Below, piece after piece: positions 25,165 through 37,900 of a DNA stretch of 64,000 nt. Origin of the DNA: Eopsaltria australis (Eukaryota > Chordata > Aves > Passeriformes > Petroicidae); NCBI GenBank assembly GCA_034509425.1, contig JAVTVJ010000032.1:5777501-5841500 (forward strand). The letters are read 5' to 3'. Both the position numbers and the translations under genes were made by a program. The notes under the pieces are model-generated. The model was given only the letters and a program-made list of their open reading frames with translations. It ran no database searches and was not told the DNA's origin. Position 1 is the first letter of the stretch, and each line of letters begins with the position of its first letter.

Positions 25165-25263
25165 ATGGCGACCCTGCTCCTGCGAGTCCCTCGCTGTCCT
25201 CCTCTCCCCGCCGCTGCCGCTCCTGCCGCCGCCTTCTCCTCTTCCTCCCCGCGGAGCTTTTAA
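25165..25263 (+). other. Upstream ORF 1 in candidate first exon (32 codons)
   Basis: ATG in a strong context (G at -3, G at +4: GGACATGG) opens a 32-codon frame starting MATLLLRVP, rich in Ala, Pro and Ser, and ending TTT TAA at 25,261-25,263. It looks like a translated-GC-rich leader peptide rather than a functional protein. If transcribed, it is expected to reduce translation of the main frame. Confidence 0.35.
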
Positions 25264-25358
25264 TGGCTCGGACCTCCGGCGGCCAAGCGCGACTGCCCCT
25301 GCACCAGCAGCAGCGAGGAGAGCCGGCGGGAGCCCGCGCCGCCCCAGCCCCGCGCACG
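25263..25358 (+). other. Second ATG frame overlapping the uORF stop, open to the donor
   Basis: The stop of the preceding frame overlaps this start as TAATG. The frame begins MARTSGGQARLP, runs exactly 32 codons and reaches the splice donor in phase 0 without a stop. It could be a second uORF that ends in exon 2, or an alternative N-terminus joined to the main frame. Which one cannot be decided without exon 2. Confidence 0.35.
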
Positions 25359-25911
25359 GTAAGGGCGGCACGGCGAACAATGGGGCCGGGCGGGAGCGGC
25401 GGCGGGTGGCGCCCGCCCCGCCGGGCACCGCGGCCGGGGCTGCGGGGCGGGCGGCGGGACCCGCCCGCGGGGCGGCTGGGGCGGGAGGCAGCCGGCGGCC
25501 CCGAGCGCCGCCCCCGGCACCGCCGCCCACTCCCCGGGCGGTGACAGCCCGGCGGACACCTCACTCGGCCCCGCGTAATCCCATTACCGCGGGTAATCCG
25601 CGGGCAGGCTCCGCACAGAGCGGCGCCCGGACCGCCCGCCCTTCCCCGCGTCCCCGGGCTACCGCGGCCGGGCGCTGTGCGGGTGCGGCGAGTGCGGCAG
25701 CGCGGCTCCGTGCCTTTTGTTTCGCCCCGGGCTGGGACCCGGTCCCCGGTCCCGGCGGCGGGGCCGGAGCCCTGGAGGAACGTGCGGTGCCGGGCGGCGT
25801 TTTAGGGGCGGCCCGGCTTTAGCCGAGGCCGGCAGCCGGCGGGGAGGTGCCGCTCCGGGGGGCGTGCGAGGGCAGCACCTCCCTCCCGCCTCGGTCCGGG
25901 GCGGCCCGGCG

Positions 25912-25961
25912 GGGACGGGACGGGACGGGACGGGACGGGACGGGACGGGACGGGACGGGAC
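25912..25961 (+). repeat. (GGGAC)10 pentanucleotide microsatellite in CpG island
   Basis: Ten perfect GGGAC units lie directly at the 3' edge of the island. Ten GGG runs with two-base spacers can form G-quadruplexes on the + strand. Perfect repetition suggests that the copy number varies between individuals. Confidence 0.95.
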
Positions 25962-25965
25962 GTGA

Positions 25966-28900
25966 GGGGCTGCTGCTCGCCCCTGGCCAGGACCACTACC
26001 CTGGTTTCCTGAGTGGCTGTACCGGCTGCAGCCACCGGGTCCTCCCTCCCTCTCTCCTCACTCACACCCAGGGGTGCGCAGAGGTGCCTCCAGCCTGGTG
26101 CCCTCGGCACCTCTGCCATCACCTTGCTCGTGTCCGAGCTGGCGAGTTCGCCGGTTTCGAACCAAACGTTTCCTTCCTTTCGTTATGATCAGCCTGAGAC
26201 AGCCGGGAACCGCTGGGGAAAGTTTAGCGTAAACTGCAGTTTATTTCCAGAGCAGGAGCTCATGTGCGGTAGGCCTACTTAGCTTTTGTGATACGGCCGC
26301 TTTCTCTCCTTTTAAAGCAGGCGTAAACTCCTTGGAGTTGATCTAAAGTTGCCGGATTTGCTTGATTGCCGGCATGAAATTGCTGCGTAGCGTATCTTTT
26401 TCGGTCACAGCCTTCTTACTTGGGTTGCCTTTAAAGAGATTTGTCCCTCGAGAGTGGAAAGGTGATTGCTCTAAAGGAACAGCATCGATCAGCTGTTCTG
26501 TTATTCATATCTCTCAGATACTTAGACTGCTGCTCCATGCATTGCTTCCAATTCACAGCAAGTAGCTGATGTTGGAATCAAGCCAAGAAAAACAAAATTC
26601 TGAAGAAGGTCCGTTAAGAAAAACCCCAAAAGTTCTCTTTGAATTAAGATACGTCTTTCCTCTACTTTTGGATGTTTATGCGAGAACTGTGATATCTAGC
26701 TAATTGGTGGATCTGAGCCTTTTAGAAATGGTCCTGCTTCCCAAGAAAGTCCGAAATCCTCTTAGCTGTGCCTCACGTGTCCGACCTGCCGTGGTCTCGA
26801 AACTCGGGGCTGGCTGACAGGACACGATGGGAGCTGTGTGTGCCGTGCCCGCTGCCTTTCTCGTACTTACCCTGCTGTGCATATGAAGATGAAGCGAGGA
26901 CTGGGCTCTTGGTGAGGCCAGGTGAGAGCTGGTCCCTTTTGCCCTGGCCTTGTCCAGCGTCAGAAGTGTCTCGTGCTCAGCAAAGGGTAACAACAACTCT
27001 TGAGGCTCAGGAATCTGCCAAATGTTTGTGCTTTCCAGTCCAGAACTTTATTCTCTTAGATATGGTTTTGCTCCAGGATTTGGCAGGCGCTCTTTCCTTT
27101 CCTTTGCAAATAACAAAGATGAGGGGTTATATGTAATACGCTGAATTACGGATATTTTGGAAAGCTTAGACTTGGCTGTGTCAGTCCAAACACAGTGCGA
27201 ATTCTTTTTTCCCCAAAGAATTAAGTTCAAATGCTGAGCTGTGGATCCCCGTGGAAGGGGTAGTTGGCAGTAGGGACAGTTTGTCATCATGGGAAGAGGG
27301 TAGAAAGCTGCATTTCTCAGCTTGTTTTTTGCACTATCTTGTACAGTCAATTAAATTGCTGTTTTTTTCTTCTACACCCCATTTGTAAAAAAAACCAAAC
27401 ATACTAGGAAAGTGGGCAAAATATTTACAAACCGTAACATGAAACTTCAAAATGTCAAAAGTTGGAATGAGATTGGATCTGTAATATCCAAGCTTGACTT
27501 TTTTTTAATGGCTGGACTTCAAGTTGGATTTTTTCCTTTTTTTCCCCCAGGTTGACACAGTTCATTAGTCATTTTGTAATCAATATCTTTAAACATGCTT
27601 CTTGTAACCAAACTTTTTGAAATAAAATTGTGGAAGATAAATGACCTGAGGTGACACACTGCCTAAATGTGATGGTTTGAAACAGGAAAAATAAATATTT
27701 GCCCTATGAGATGTATTTCTGCATTAAAAGTCAGATAAAGAATTCTGAATTTATACTTACTCAGTAAATTTTCCCTGCTGATTTTTGTACTAATTTAGTT
27801 TAGTAAAAAATCCAAACTTCCACTTTAAAAATTCACGTATGATGATAATTAGCAGCTCCTCTTAAAAAAAAAGCATAAAAATTTTTGACATTGATGAATA
27901 CGAGGCTGCCAGTTCTGGCAGCTTTTTAGATTATATATGCTTCGTGATGGAGCTGTGCGAAAGAAGTGCTTCGCTGGTTTGAAATACCCTTACATTACGT
28001 CTTTACTTGCTTTTGGGCATGCTGTTCTTAAAGGGACTGACTGCTGTGGAGACTCCCAAACAGGAATGTGTTAGGGCATGAAGCTGAGGAAGGTGGTCCA
28101 CAGGACTGTATTGTGTTCATAGTGTTTGCAGGGACAAGTTGGTTTTTGGGCAGAGAGATGGCAGTGCTAAAGAATCGAGTGCTCAGGGCCAGCTGAGTGT
28201 GTCCCCTCAGGTGTTATAAAGTGGAAAACTGTGCAAAGAACAATGTTGGCTGTTCTCTGATTGTTAGTGGTTGTCCGTCCCTCTTTCCCGAGGCTGGAAT
28301 TTGAAGTGCAGGTCAGTGCTCTGACCTTCTGCTCCACTTGGGGAAATGCAGATCTGCATCTTGCTGGCTGCAGTGGGGCTCTGGATCCAGAACTTCAGAG
28401 GATTGGCTCAACTCATCTTTTTAAGCCTACGTTCATATTTAGGAAGTATTTTTTGCAACTGTAGGATTGGGTTACAAACCCTGATTATATACATAAATGA
28501 AGCTCTTAGTGGATGTTTTCAGCGGTTAAACCTCTGTGTTATGAATCTTGGTTAAATTCTAGTGCTGAATCAATGTATTAGCATTGTATTTTCCATGCTG
28601 CACTGTTAGGGTTAGGGACTAAACTTACTGGGTTTGGTTTCTGGTTTGATTTTATTCCCCTAACTGTTTTTTCATGGTTCTTGTCTGTGCCAGTGCCCTT
28701 ATTTTATACTGTCTTTTTTAGAAAAGCATGATAAAAATGCTGTTTATTGAATTTGGGTCCACCAACTAGTCCTGTATTTTCTGTTTCTTCTTTTAGAAAT
28801 TGGCATGTTTATCTTAAAAGGCCCTTTCCAGGCTCAATTTCATGACTTTGAAAGGTCGCAGTTTGTATATTTTCTTTCTTTATATTTTTCTCTTCTTTTT

Positions 28901-31900
28901 TTTTTGTGTACTTTTCTGACCGGCTGAGTAGATGGTGGAGTTTCTAGTTTACAGATGGACCGCTGAACTCAGGAGGGTAAAGGAACAACTTGTTTTTCTG
29001 GTTGTAAAGGCATGGAAGACTAATTACAGAGGTATAAAAGGTCATCAGGCTCAAGTCAGCTTTGAATTTGTGCAAAATGTCAGTAAATTTGGCCTGCAGA
29101 AATGTAGGCAAATCAGACAATTAGGTCAGTCTTCGTGGGTTGTGGGCACTATCTTGTTTGTCATCAGTTGCAGCATGATGAGCTTTCTGACCTTGTCTGT
29201 AATGAAGTAGACTTGATTAAATATTACGAGAAAGGAAAACCTGATACGCCTCTTGGGGGATTTGAGAAACAGGGATGATCCTTGGCAACTATATTTCTTT
29301 TTCCTTTTTTCTGGAAATATAAATGGATGAAATTGTTCCTAATGTTTGGTTGTCAAAAAGGACTTAAAGGAAAAAAGAATGGTGTCTCTGTTAGCTGGTA
29401 CTCAAATAAAATGAGGCTTTGTTGGTGAAGTTCAGGAAGGTGCTGAAGGTCTGTTTTCTGTTGATCTCATGTGGGAACTGATTTTTGTAAGGTACCCTTC
29501 AGTGTTATGCAGTAAAGTCTGTACAGCAGAATCTGGTTTTGTGTCACTGTATAATATGGGCAAAAGAACTTTCTTTAGCCGTGGAATCTGGATACTGAGG
29601 CTTACAGGAGAATATTTTTGTACAATACACATTTGTTACTAGGCATGAGGAAAACTGGGGATTTGGGTGGTATTTTGGTGTAAGGCAGGGGTGGTGTTTG
29701 CAGGCAATGCCTTCTTTCCCAGGTTATAAATCGGGTGTAGTGGTAAAAGCCCCACTGGAAGGTGGGAGCTGTGTCTCCCGAGATGCTGCTTCCCTTACTG
29801 GTGATGCCTTGCCTGTGCTCTGGTGCTTACCATTAAAATCAAGATTTTGGCTACCCTGGCATCAGTGCTGGCGGTTGCTGACCCATGGCACAAGATTTGT
29901 CAAATGAGTAGCAATGTTAACAATGATTTCAATCCTCATTTCATTCCCAATATGCTGTCCTGAGGTGGGGGAGAAGTAATGGTTTGGACTTTGCAAGATG
30001 TCTGAATTTGCCTTAACATAAGTATGTTGAGAAGCTATTACACTCCCATTTGACATGTGATCCTGCTGCCCTGTAAGGCTCTCTAAGTTGCTGTTTCAAG
30101 CTCTCTCCCTCGTTAGGGGTAACACAGAAGTGGAAAGGCTAAGTTGTGTAACCAAAGGGGACCTTCCCCTTCTACCCTAGGTATAGATCTCCCCAGAGCA
30201 TCTATTCCGATAACACCAGGTATTTACGTGTATAATACACGAAGTATTACAGAAATTCAGCAGCAGGAGATGTGTCACATGGCCAGTTTTATTTGAGGAA
30301 AAGTCGTGACTTTCTGAACAGAGATATCACCTGTGCTTGAGTGCAGGCACTGTGCTCTGTATACAGAGGGAACATGGGATCGCTACCTCAGGGACGAACT
30401 TCTTGGGCACCTGGGTTGTCCTGCACAAAACATTGCTAGGGAAGAATACATATTTTTGTAGGTCAAAAGATGACTTACTGGTAAACTGGAAACCCTAGCA
30501 GTAACAGGAGGGGGTTGGTGTTGTTGGATGCTTCCTTTTCTGATCTGGGGCTGCTGCTTCTGCTGGCCACCATTGGCCTTTCTGTGTCTGATTATTGCAG
30601 GCCCAGTAGTTTGATCATTGGTCACTAATAATACTGATGACTTTGTCTCCTCAAACAAGGGCCCTTATTTTCAGTCACCTGCATCACGGGCATGGGTCAG
30701 GAGGACATTTTTCAGTATATTCCAACAGCACAAAGGGTCTATCTGCTCAGTAACCTGAGAGCATTTAATTGGCTCTTTCTGCGCCACATCAGGCATTTTT
30801 CTGTTGGTTATGCTCTTTCAAATAATTTATTTCTGTGCCTGGATTAAGAACTTGGGCTGCAGATGTTACGTGTTCACTCTTTCAATCTCTGTTATTTTTG
30901 GACGTGTCCCAGCCTCTGTCTCTCTACTGAACAATACCAAAGGTGTTCCATGGGGACCTTTGCTAGGCCAGCAATGGAGCACTGGCAGGGTGCTCATTAG
31001 TCTTTTATGTCTCTCCTTATCAGTTTTACTGAGAAACTCCCTATCGCTTTGGTTGCACATGTTAGAATAATTAGGCTTCCTGTTCAGCAGGTTTGTGTGG
31101 CATTGATTTTGGCCTGAAAGTTCAGGGGAGGGCAAGGATACCATTAAATTGTATGAAATGACAAGGCTGTCTTCCACAGTTGCCTTTTTCATTATGAGTT
31201 GGGTTTAAAACATATTCTTGCACAAAATAGAGGCAGAAATCCCAAGGAGGCTTTAATGCTACTTAAAAAGGTGTTCTCCCTTGTATTAATAAATAAATGA
31301 AAATAAATCTTACATTTCTAATAGGAAAAGAGGATGTGATGATATCACTGTTCAGTTGGAAGAGGGTTTCACATAACTCAGAGACTCTGGGATCACAGCA
31401 GGTGTCAGACAGACTTGGAGCATTTCCCTGGCCACCTTGCTCTGCCTGTGATTATGGGAAGGGAGGATGGGATGTTGTTTGGGGATTAAGTTTTTTTTTT
31501 TTTTTTCTGTCCATCTCTCTCATATTTCCAATCATTCTGGAGTTTGCTGCTGCTTATGGCTTACCATCAAAGTGAACTTAATTTGATTTGGTTTTATTTT
31601 TTCAATTCTCTGCAGTCTTACGATTGCAATAACAGTGATTACAACTGAGAAGTCTCTGGCCAGCTATTGCTGTGGTGTACAATAGCAGTGTCTTTTTCAG
31701 ATTAAGGAGAAGTAAGATTTGTTTAGTTTGTCCTGCCTGAGGTTATTTTCTCAAACATCCAGGCTAAAAAGGAAGATAGAACTGTTGTAAAAGTAAGAAT
31801 CTACAGAAATTGTGTTGATTTTTTTATTTTTTTTTTTCTCAGGAGTTTCCTATTTTCCAGGAAATGGTTAGTGTTCAGGCTCTTAAAAATACAGAAAATA

Positions 31901-34900
31901 TTAAAGGGAGAAATGGGAAGAGAGGGTATTCAGTTGCTATGCCTTTTAGAGAACGAAGAGGATATACACTTTCATGAGCCAAATAGCCTCAGTGCATTTT
32001 AGAAGTTAAACTTGCTTTGTGTGAATCTGTAAGATAAGATAAGCCTCCTTGGCTAATATTCAGTCTTTTTCAATTTGAAGACCTTGGCTCCTATCTTGTC
32101 ATGCTGGGAATTCCTCTTGAAAAAACTCTGTTAGAGGCTGTGTTTTGTAAGACCTAAAGCCATTGTGTTTACCTTTAACACACTGAACATTCAATAGTGC
32201 TTTTTAAACAGAAGCCTCAGTTTGTGCATGTGGGAAGATCAACTGTATGGTTATGCCATTGTAACCTGTGTTGTTCATTAGCCATTTTGGCTGAATTGAT
32301 TGGTGGAATGTGGAAAATAACATTGTTTAATGTTTTGGTGCAGAGTGCCATTTTTCCCTCTTGTGTCCTTTGAAATGTTGATCATAATTTTCAGTACTAT
32401 GAAGGAGAAAATACTGGAAACCACTAAAAGAAACATAAAATGAGCAAAAAGGAAAGTATATGTACAATGTGTGGTCAGTGAATATTAAACTTGAAGCTAG
32501 CAGAAAATACCCTCAAAGTGTCTCAATAGCAAATAAATAAATAAAAGACAAAGCAGATGGTGTGATAGTGTTGCAGTGGAGAGAAGGGCAAGTGACTGTG
32601 CCATTTGAATGTAAAAAGGGTTTTAAAAGGCATTCTAATTAAGTGCTGCTTACAGCTCTGCTTTTAATAGTAATATTTGAATATTGAGATAAGTCACAAA
32701 CGGTACAGTTCCAAGGGTGTAGAATCCATTTGCCTAAAACATGTGAGTTGGAAGTGAACCTCTAAGAGAAGAATTTCTAAACAGACCCGTGAGAGAGGAG
32801 AAGCTGTTGGTGTTAACTTTGTGGGGCAGGCTTTTCCACCTCAATTTTTTTTTTTTCATGTTGTTTACAATTAAGGCTTGAAGGGTAATGCTTGAGCCTT
32901 TTTTTCTGAGTGTTCTCTATCTGCACGTCAATAAACTGGTAGGCAACTTCATCCATGCTAGGCAAACGAAGTTTAATTAAAAACTGTGTGGTGGATAGAG
33001 GAGTGACTCAAATCAGTGCAGCTGTTGCTGCAGGTCATCTGTGTTGCCTGTCAGCTGTCCCTTCAGCATGTGTGTGGCTGGGTGGCCACACAGGTACTGC
33101 TCAGAGCAAATGCAGCCTCCTGCCAGCTAATTAGTAAGGAGTAAATAGGACAGCGTCAGGAGAGGGGTTGGGTAGTCTGGCAGGACAGGGGTGTGTGGTG
33201 GCTTGTCACCGTGCAGGGGCTGAGGGAAGAGTGTCACTTGGGTGGAAACCAATTTTTACTGGCTCTGTTGGTCACCTCCCGTGAGCACTTCTACACGGTG
33301 GCCCCTTGGGGGGAGGAAATAAATGTGGCATTAACGGAGCCTGTCCAGAAAGTGAAATCTTAATCAAAAACCTTTCCCATATTGACACCAGGCGTGATTT
33401 CCCACAGTTATCTGGGAATGCTTCCTGGAGCCATGAAGTAGCGTGGCTTTAATGAAGCACTGAAGTGATGATGCAAGAGCAGGATATCTGCATGATTTTT
33501 AACTCCAGCCATCCAGCTTTTTAAATGCAAATCAAGGACTATTTCAGATTCTGAACCAAAAAGTTATCCACTGAGCAATGCCCTGGACTCAAGCATTTGT
33601 CCCTTAATTTTGTGTGCAGTGTCTGCACACCGAGGCACCAGAGGAATCACTGGAGCAGTTTCTATTTGTAATAACGCTTCAGGGATCATTTGAAGCAATG
33701 GACAGGCAAATAACACTCTCTGCTTGAGAAAACCCAACACAGGGAAGCCATTCCTGTCTTCCTGAATGAAGAGAAAGTACATGATGGAGGCGAGCTAGGG
33801 ACTGATAGCAGCATGCTGCAAGTGTACGACTGAAAAATTAGATCATTGTTGTGATGGAGTAGAGTGTATGTTTTTCTACATCTGATGCGAAGAGGGAGCT
33901 CAGAAGAATTTTCTTTTGCTGGAACCAGGATATGTCGACTTTTCATTTTCTCTGCGTTAAAAAAACCCCTAACAAACCCAACAGTCTGTATATTGAAGAA
34001 AATTCAGACATGTATCTGAAAGCGTTAAAACTGAAGGCAATATCATTGTTAATTGGGCATGTTGCTTAATTTGGGTATTTTTTCCCTTAAATCTGTTAGT
34101 GGAATTTCTTTGGGCAGTACATAAAACTATTAAATTTTCTTTCAAAGGTCTTTTCCTTAAAAGCGAGAATAATGTTTGAACATACATGTGTTGTGTTATT
34201 ATTTGAAATATTTAAAACAGAAAGAAAATTGGTGATACAATGAGAACAGCTAATACATAGAGAAAGAATAACCTATTTAAAGCTGGAGTAGTTAGCTGTA
34301 GAGATGGTGAGCTGCTAGAGCGTGTACCACAGTAGATGGATGTAAGTAACAGAACTACATTTTTCCCTTCCCGTGTCATGTAAAGAAAATAACAGAGAGA
34401 GCTCTTCATCTTTGTATTTGAATTTTCTGCAAGATCAGTGTGATATGAGGATATTTATAGCTGCAGGGTGAGATAATTTCTGTCCTTCAGGAAAGCCCAA
34501 AAATTTTTAATTCTGGTGCAAACATAATTCAATAGAAAAAAATCCTGAGGAAGTGTCTGTATTGTACTTTTCTGCCTGCTTTTGTCAAAACAAAATGCCT
34601 CCTGTAACATGAACAAAGTTCTTTCCACTGAAAAGCACCCCAGGATTGGAACTGAGGCTTGGATGTATACCATGAAGGGAAAATGGTAGCTATACATCTA
34701 AAAAATGTCTACAGAAAAATGTAAAATGTGTCTAGAAGTTTTAAAGCTTTGTATCTGTCGCAGTTTTGGGCTAACCTCAGAGAAGAAAGGATTTCAGAAA
34801 AAAGGGTGATCTGAGAATGGTTCCAGCTTGGCAAGGAAAATGTGATTTGGAGACATGGAAGAGAAAATTAATCAGAATAATAGCTCTAGCTCTTACAAGG

Positions 34901-37900
34901 AGTTTGAGTCTATTAATGAAATTAATATCTGAAAATTAATTATAAAGCCAACCTAATGATATATACATACGTATATCTCAGGACCTAAGAGGAGGTTTTA
35001 AGAGCTGCAGGTAAGTCCAGGATTTTTCTGCAGAGGAGTTTCCAGGAGTGGAATAAGAATCTCTGTTTTTGTTTTCTCATGGAATATTTGTATCACAGTA
35101 AGCAAGCCCACTTCACTCGTGTGCATATGTTTCCTGTTGCAATCAAGTGACAATTTGGTTCAACTCAGAAAAGGCTGAAATGCCCGAGAGCTGGATTGTA
35201 CTGAATCAGCTGGGTAAAAGTTTCCTGAAGTCTTTTGGCAGCCTCTGACTTTCGTGAAATAAAATGTGCTGGAGCAATTTCTGGTTTGTATGTAGGTATG
35301 TTAACCAGTGAGTGAGTTTATTCTAAGCATTAACTTGCTTGTTTATGTCAAACCCTTGAATAGCCTGTTTTTTTCACTAAACTTCCAGGTTAAATTTAAT
35401 TGGAATTTTATAAGGAAGACAAGCTAGTCTGGTTGCTTTTGAATGCGTTTAAAGGAAGTTTCATAACTCCTTCTTTGGTATTCCTCCAGTAAGGCCCGAT
35501 TCTTTTTTTATCTACAAAGTTTAAAGCTTGAGGGAACAATAAAGACTCAAATCAATTGGAAGTAATTGCAACTAGATCATCAGCATAGTTTTGTTTAATT
35601 TACAGTGTTTATTTAGTGCTCTCCTGTTGAGGAAGTTTAATCAAATTGCTCGTGCTCTAGAGGACTGCAGGGAGCAATAGCAACAGCCCAGGTGCTTGTT
35701 TTGAGGGCTCTGTCTTAAATATGTATATAAAAATATGTATATACACACACATATATATTTGTGTTTGAGAAACAAAGATTTTTAATACCTGGTGCAGTGT
35801 TTGGAGTGGTTCCTCTGTAGCTGAGCATGGGGACACAGGGGTCCCACTTGGCTGTGTGCTTTCCCAGTGGTGCCACTCTTGTTTTCCATAGATGCTCTTA
35901 AAACACCAAGAGAGAGGAGCTCTGGTTTTAAATTAAGGTTGCACAACAACATAGGTGAAAACAGTAACTTTAAATACAGTGAATGAGATTGTGTTAGTAG
36001 CATGTCTCTGCTATTTTGGAATAGACTTTGGAATAGCCTTTAGAAGCTGTTGGCTCTGTGTTTATTGTTTGTACTTCTTGTTTAATTGTGCTATGTGCTT
36101 ATCTGCCCTCCTTGAGGGCTGTGGTGTGCCTGGTGCAATATTTCACTGTGCAGGGCTGGAATCCTTAACCCTCATGTTTGAGAGTGTCTGTGCTATGGGA
36201 CAGCTTCAGACTGTTTTCTTCAGGGAATAACATGATGTGATGGAGACAGTTGAAAAGCAGAAGTCTTGACCTTTGAATGCATAAAATGTCATGGGGGATT
36301 ATCCTTACGCAGTGTGCAATTAGTTTGTGTTAGAGGCAAAAGCAGTAACCTGTTTCTTTGTGCCAGTTTCTTTTGTCCACCCTTTATTTCCCCTTCTTCC
36401 CCCTCCACGGAATTCCCATATGCATAGACTCTTAGTGTTTTAGCAGTATTTGTGGGATTTCTTCTGATTCATTAATAAGGCTGAATTTCTCTCAGGGTAA
36501 AAGAAAAACATGCTGTGGTCCTGTGATTCTGTTTCTGTATGGCATGTGTGCTTTTGTTGGCATACCTGGGAAGAACAATTCCTCTTGTCTTAGTTTTAAC
36601 AACAGTCCATTAAAAAAAACCCAACCAAAACCAACCGTATTGTTGCCATTGCAAGGCTGATTAGGGAAATGTATTTGATCACTGGAAATTAATGGATCTA
36701 TGGCTTTTCTACTATAAATAGAGGGAGAAGAGTCTGCTGTCCGAATAATTCCTTTAGTGAAGGTGGGATGTTACTGATGCTACTTTATCAGGTTTTCAGG
36801 TAGTAAGGATTATTCGGTGTTCTCCAAACCTGCCTATATTGATAATTTGTTCAGTATTTACTTGTTTTCCTTCTGGAATTCTATTAATATTTTTTATTTC
36901 TCAGCTCTTTTTTTTTTAATGCAGTTACTATCTGTGACAGCATTCCACCATATTTATCCTTAATATCCATACTATCCATATTTTTCATTGATAAGATAGG
37001 TGTAATAGAAGGACACACTGTGTATATACAGTTTTTTAAGTTTCTGTAAGCTTATAGCCAAAACTTCTCCTAGTGTAAAGTCCTGGAACTTGTTAAGCTG
37101 TTTGTTTATATCTTCCACAAAAGTGTAAGTATGTAAGTTTTGAGCAATACTCTTTTTCCATTAGTCCTACAGCTTTCTTAACAATCAGGAAGGAATGCAC
37201 ATCCTTGGAGGCTCATCTGGCATTTTGATGGCCCAATAAAACTTAAGGTTTTTTTGGCATGAAGCCTTTAAATGTAACAGATCTTGTATGTGATTGGTAT
37301 GATTTAGACTGCAAATGGCAAGCCCAGATTTGGACAGTTATCTTAGTGGATGTTTTAAAGGCTTTTTTGCTCCCCTGTGGCTGAATACAGTCAGTTTAAG
37401 ATGTTCTTTGTGATCATCACAAGGTTCAAATTTAAAGTTTTTCAGAAATTCTGTTATTGGTGTGTAAGTTCTACATATGCTTTGTTTTGTACATATGATA
37501 AAAAGTGCATTGATTTTGAGACCATTATAAACTATTAAAAGAACATGTCTATTAATGATCTATTTAGATTTTTATTTATTCAGTAGTTTTTACTATAAAG
37601 AGAAATAAATATCTTTTTTTTTGCCCCCATGGATTTACAACTCAATAACTTTTTCTGTTGTTTAACATATGAGACACTTTGATCAGTAAACACCTTTTAC
37701 TGTGTAATGGACAGTCCCTTACATTCTGAATGGTAATTACCCTTAATATTATCTGCTTATTTTTTTTCAGTGATTTGTAGGATGAGCTTCCTGTTGTTTC
37801 CATTGCCTGCAGGGCTGTACTTTCAGTGATTGACTAAAGGACAAGTTTTAGGTAACTACAGGCTTGAGCCAGTGTTAGTAAGAATCTTGGCCAGGGGCTT

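Larger units (their letters stand above)
25020..25358 (+). other. FARP1: Candidate first exon of FARP1 (5' end not defined)
   Basis: The 3' border is a strong donor, CGCACG/GTAAGG, at 25,358/25,359, and the sequence after it is G-rich as is usual at the start of first introns. The 5' border is arbitrary, because transcription start sites in such islands are dispersed and cannot be read from sequence. The exon would be mainly 5' UTR and contains two short frames (25,165-25,263 and 25,263-25,358). No residue of the FARP1 FERM domain is encoded here, and its coding exons must lie beyond the window. Confidence 0.5.
24590..25965. promoter_or_regulatory. FARP1: CpG island, probable FARP1 promoter
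   Basis: This is the only long stretch of the window that is extremely rich in G+C and in CpG, standing out sharply from the AT-rich DNA on both sides. It has many GC boxes (GGGCGG and GGGAGGGGGC types, for example about 24,983-25,005 and 25,440-25,460) and no convincing TATA box, as is typical of a housekeeping-type promoter. It contains a good splice donor at 25,359, so transcription to the right is likely. In vertebrates the gene after IPO5, on the same strand, is FARP1 (a FERM, RhoGEF and PH domain protein acting in dendrite and synapse growth), whose first exon is non-coding. The FARP1 label is inference from synteny only. Bidirectional transcription is possible. Confidence 0.8.

Noticed and set aside
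24302..25822. Long open frames on both strands across the CpG island (up to 286 codons)
   Set aside because: All six frames are open here because stops are rare in such GC-rich DNA. The peptides are low-complexity Pro, Ala, Arg and Gly and match no family. Only the two ATG frames near the donor were kept, as uORF candidates.
28605..28617. TTAGGGTTAGGG, an interstitial telomere-like repeat
   Set aside because: Only two units, which is expected by chance in a window of this size.
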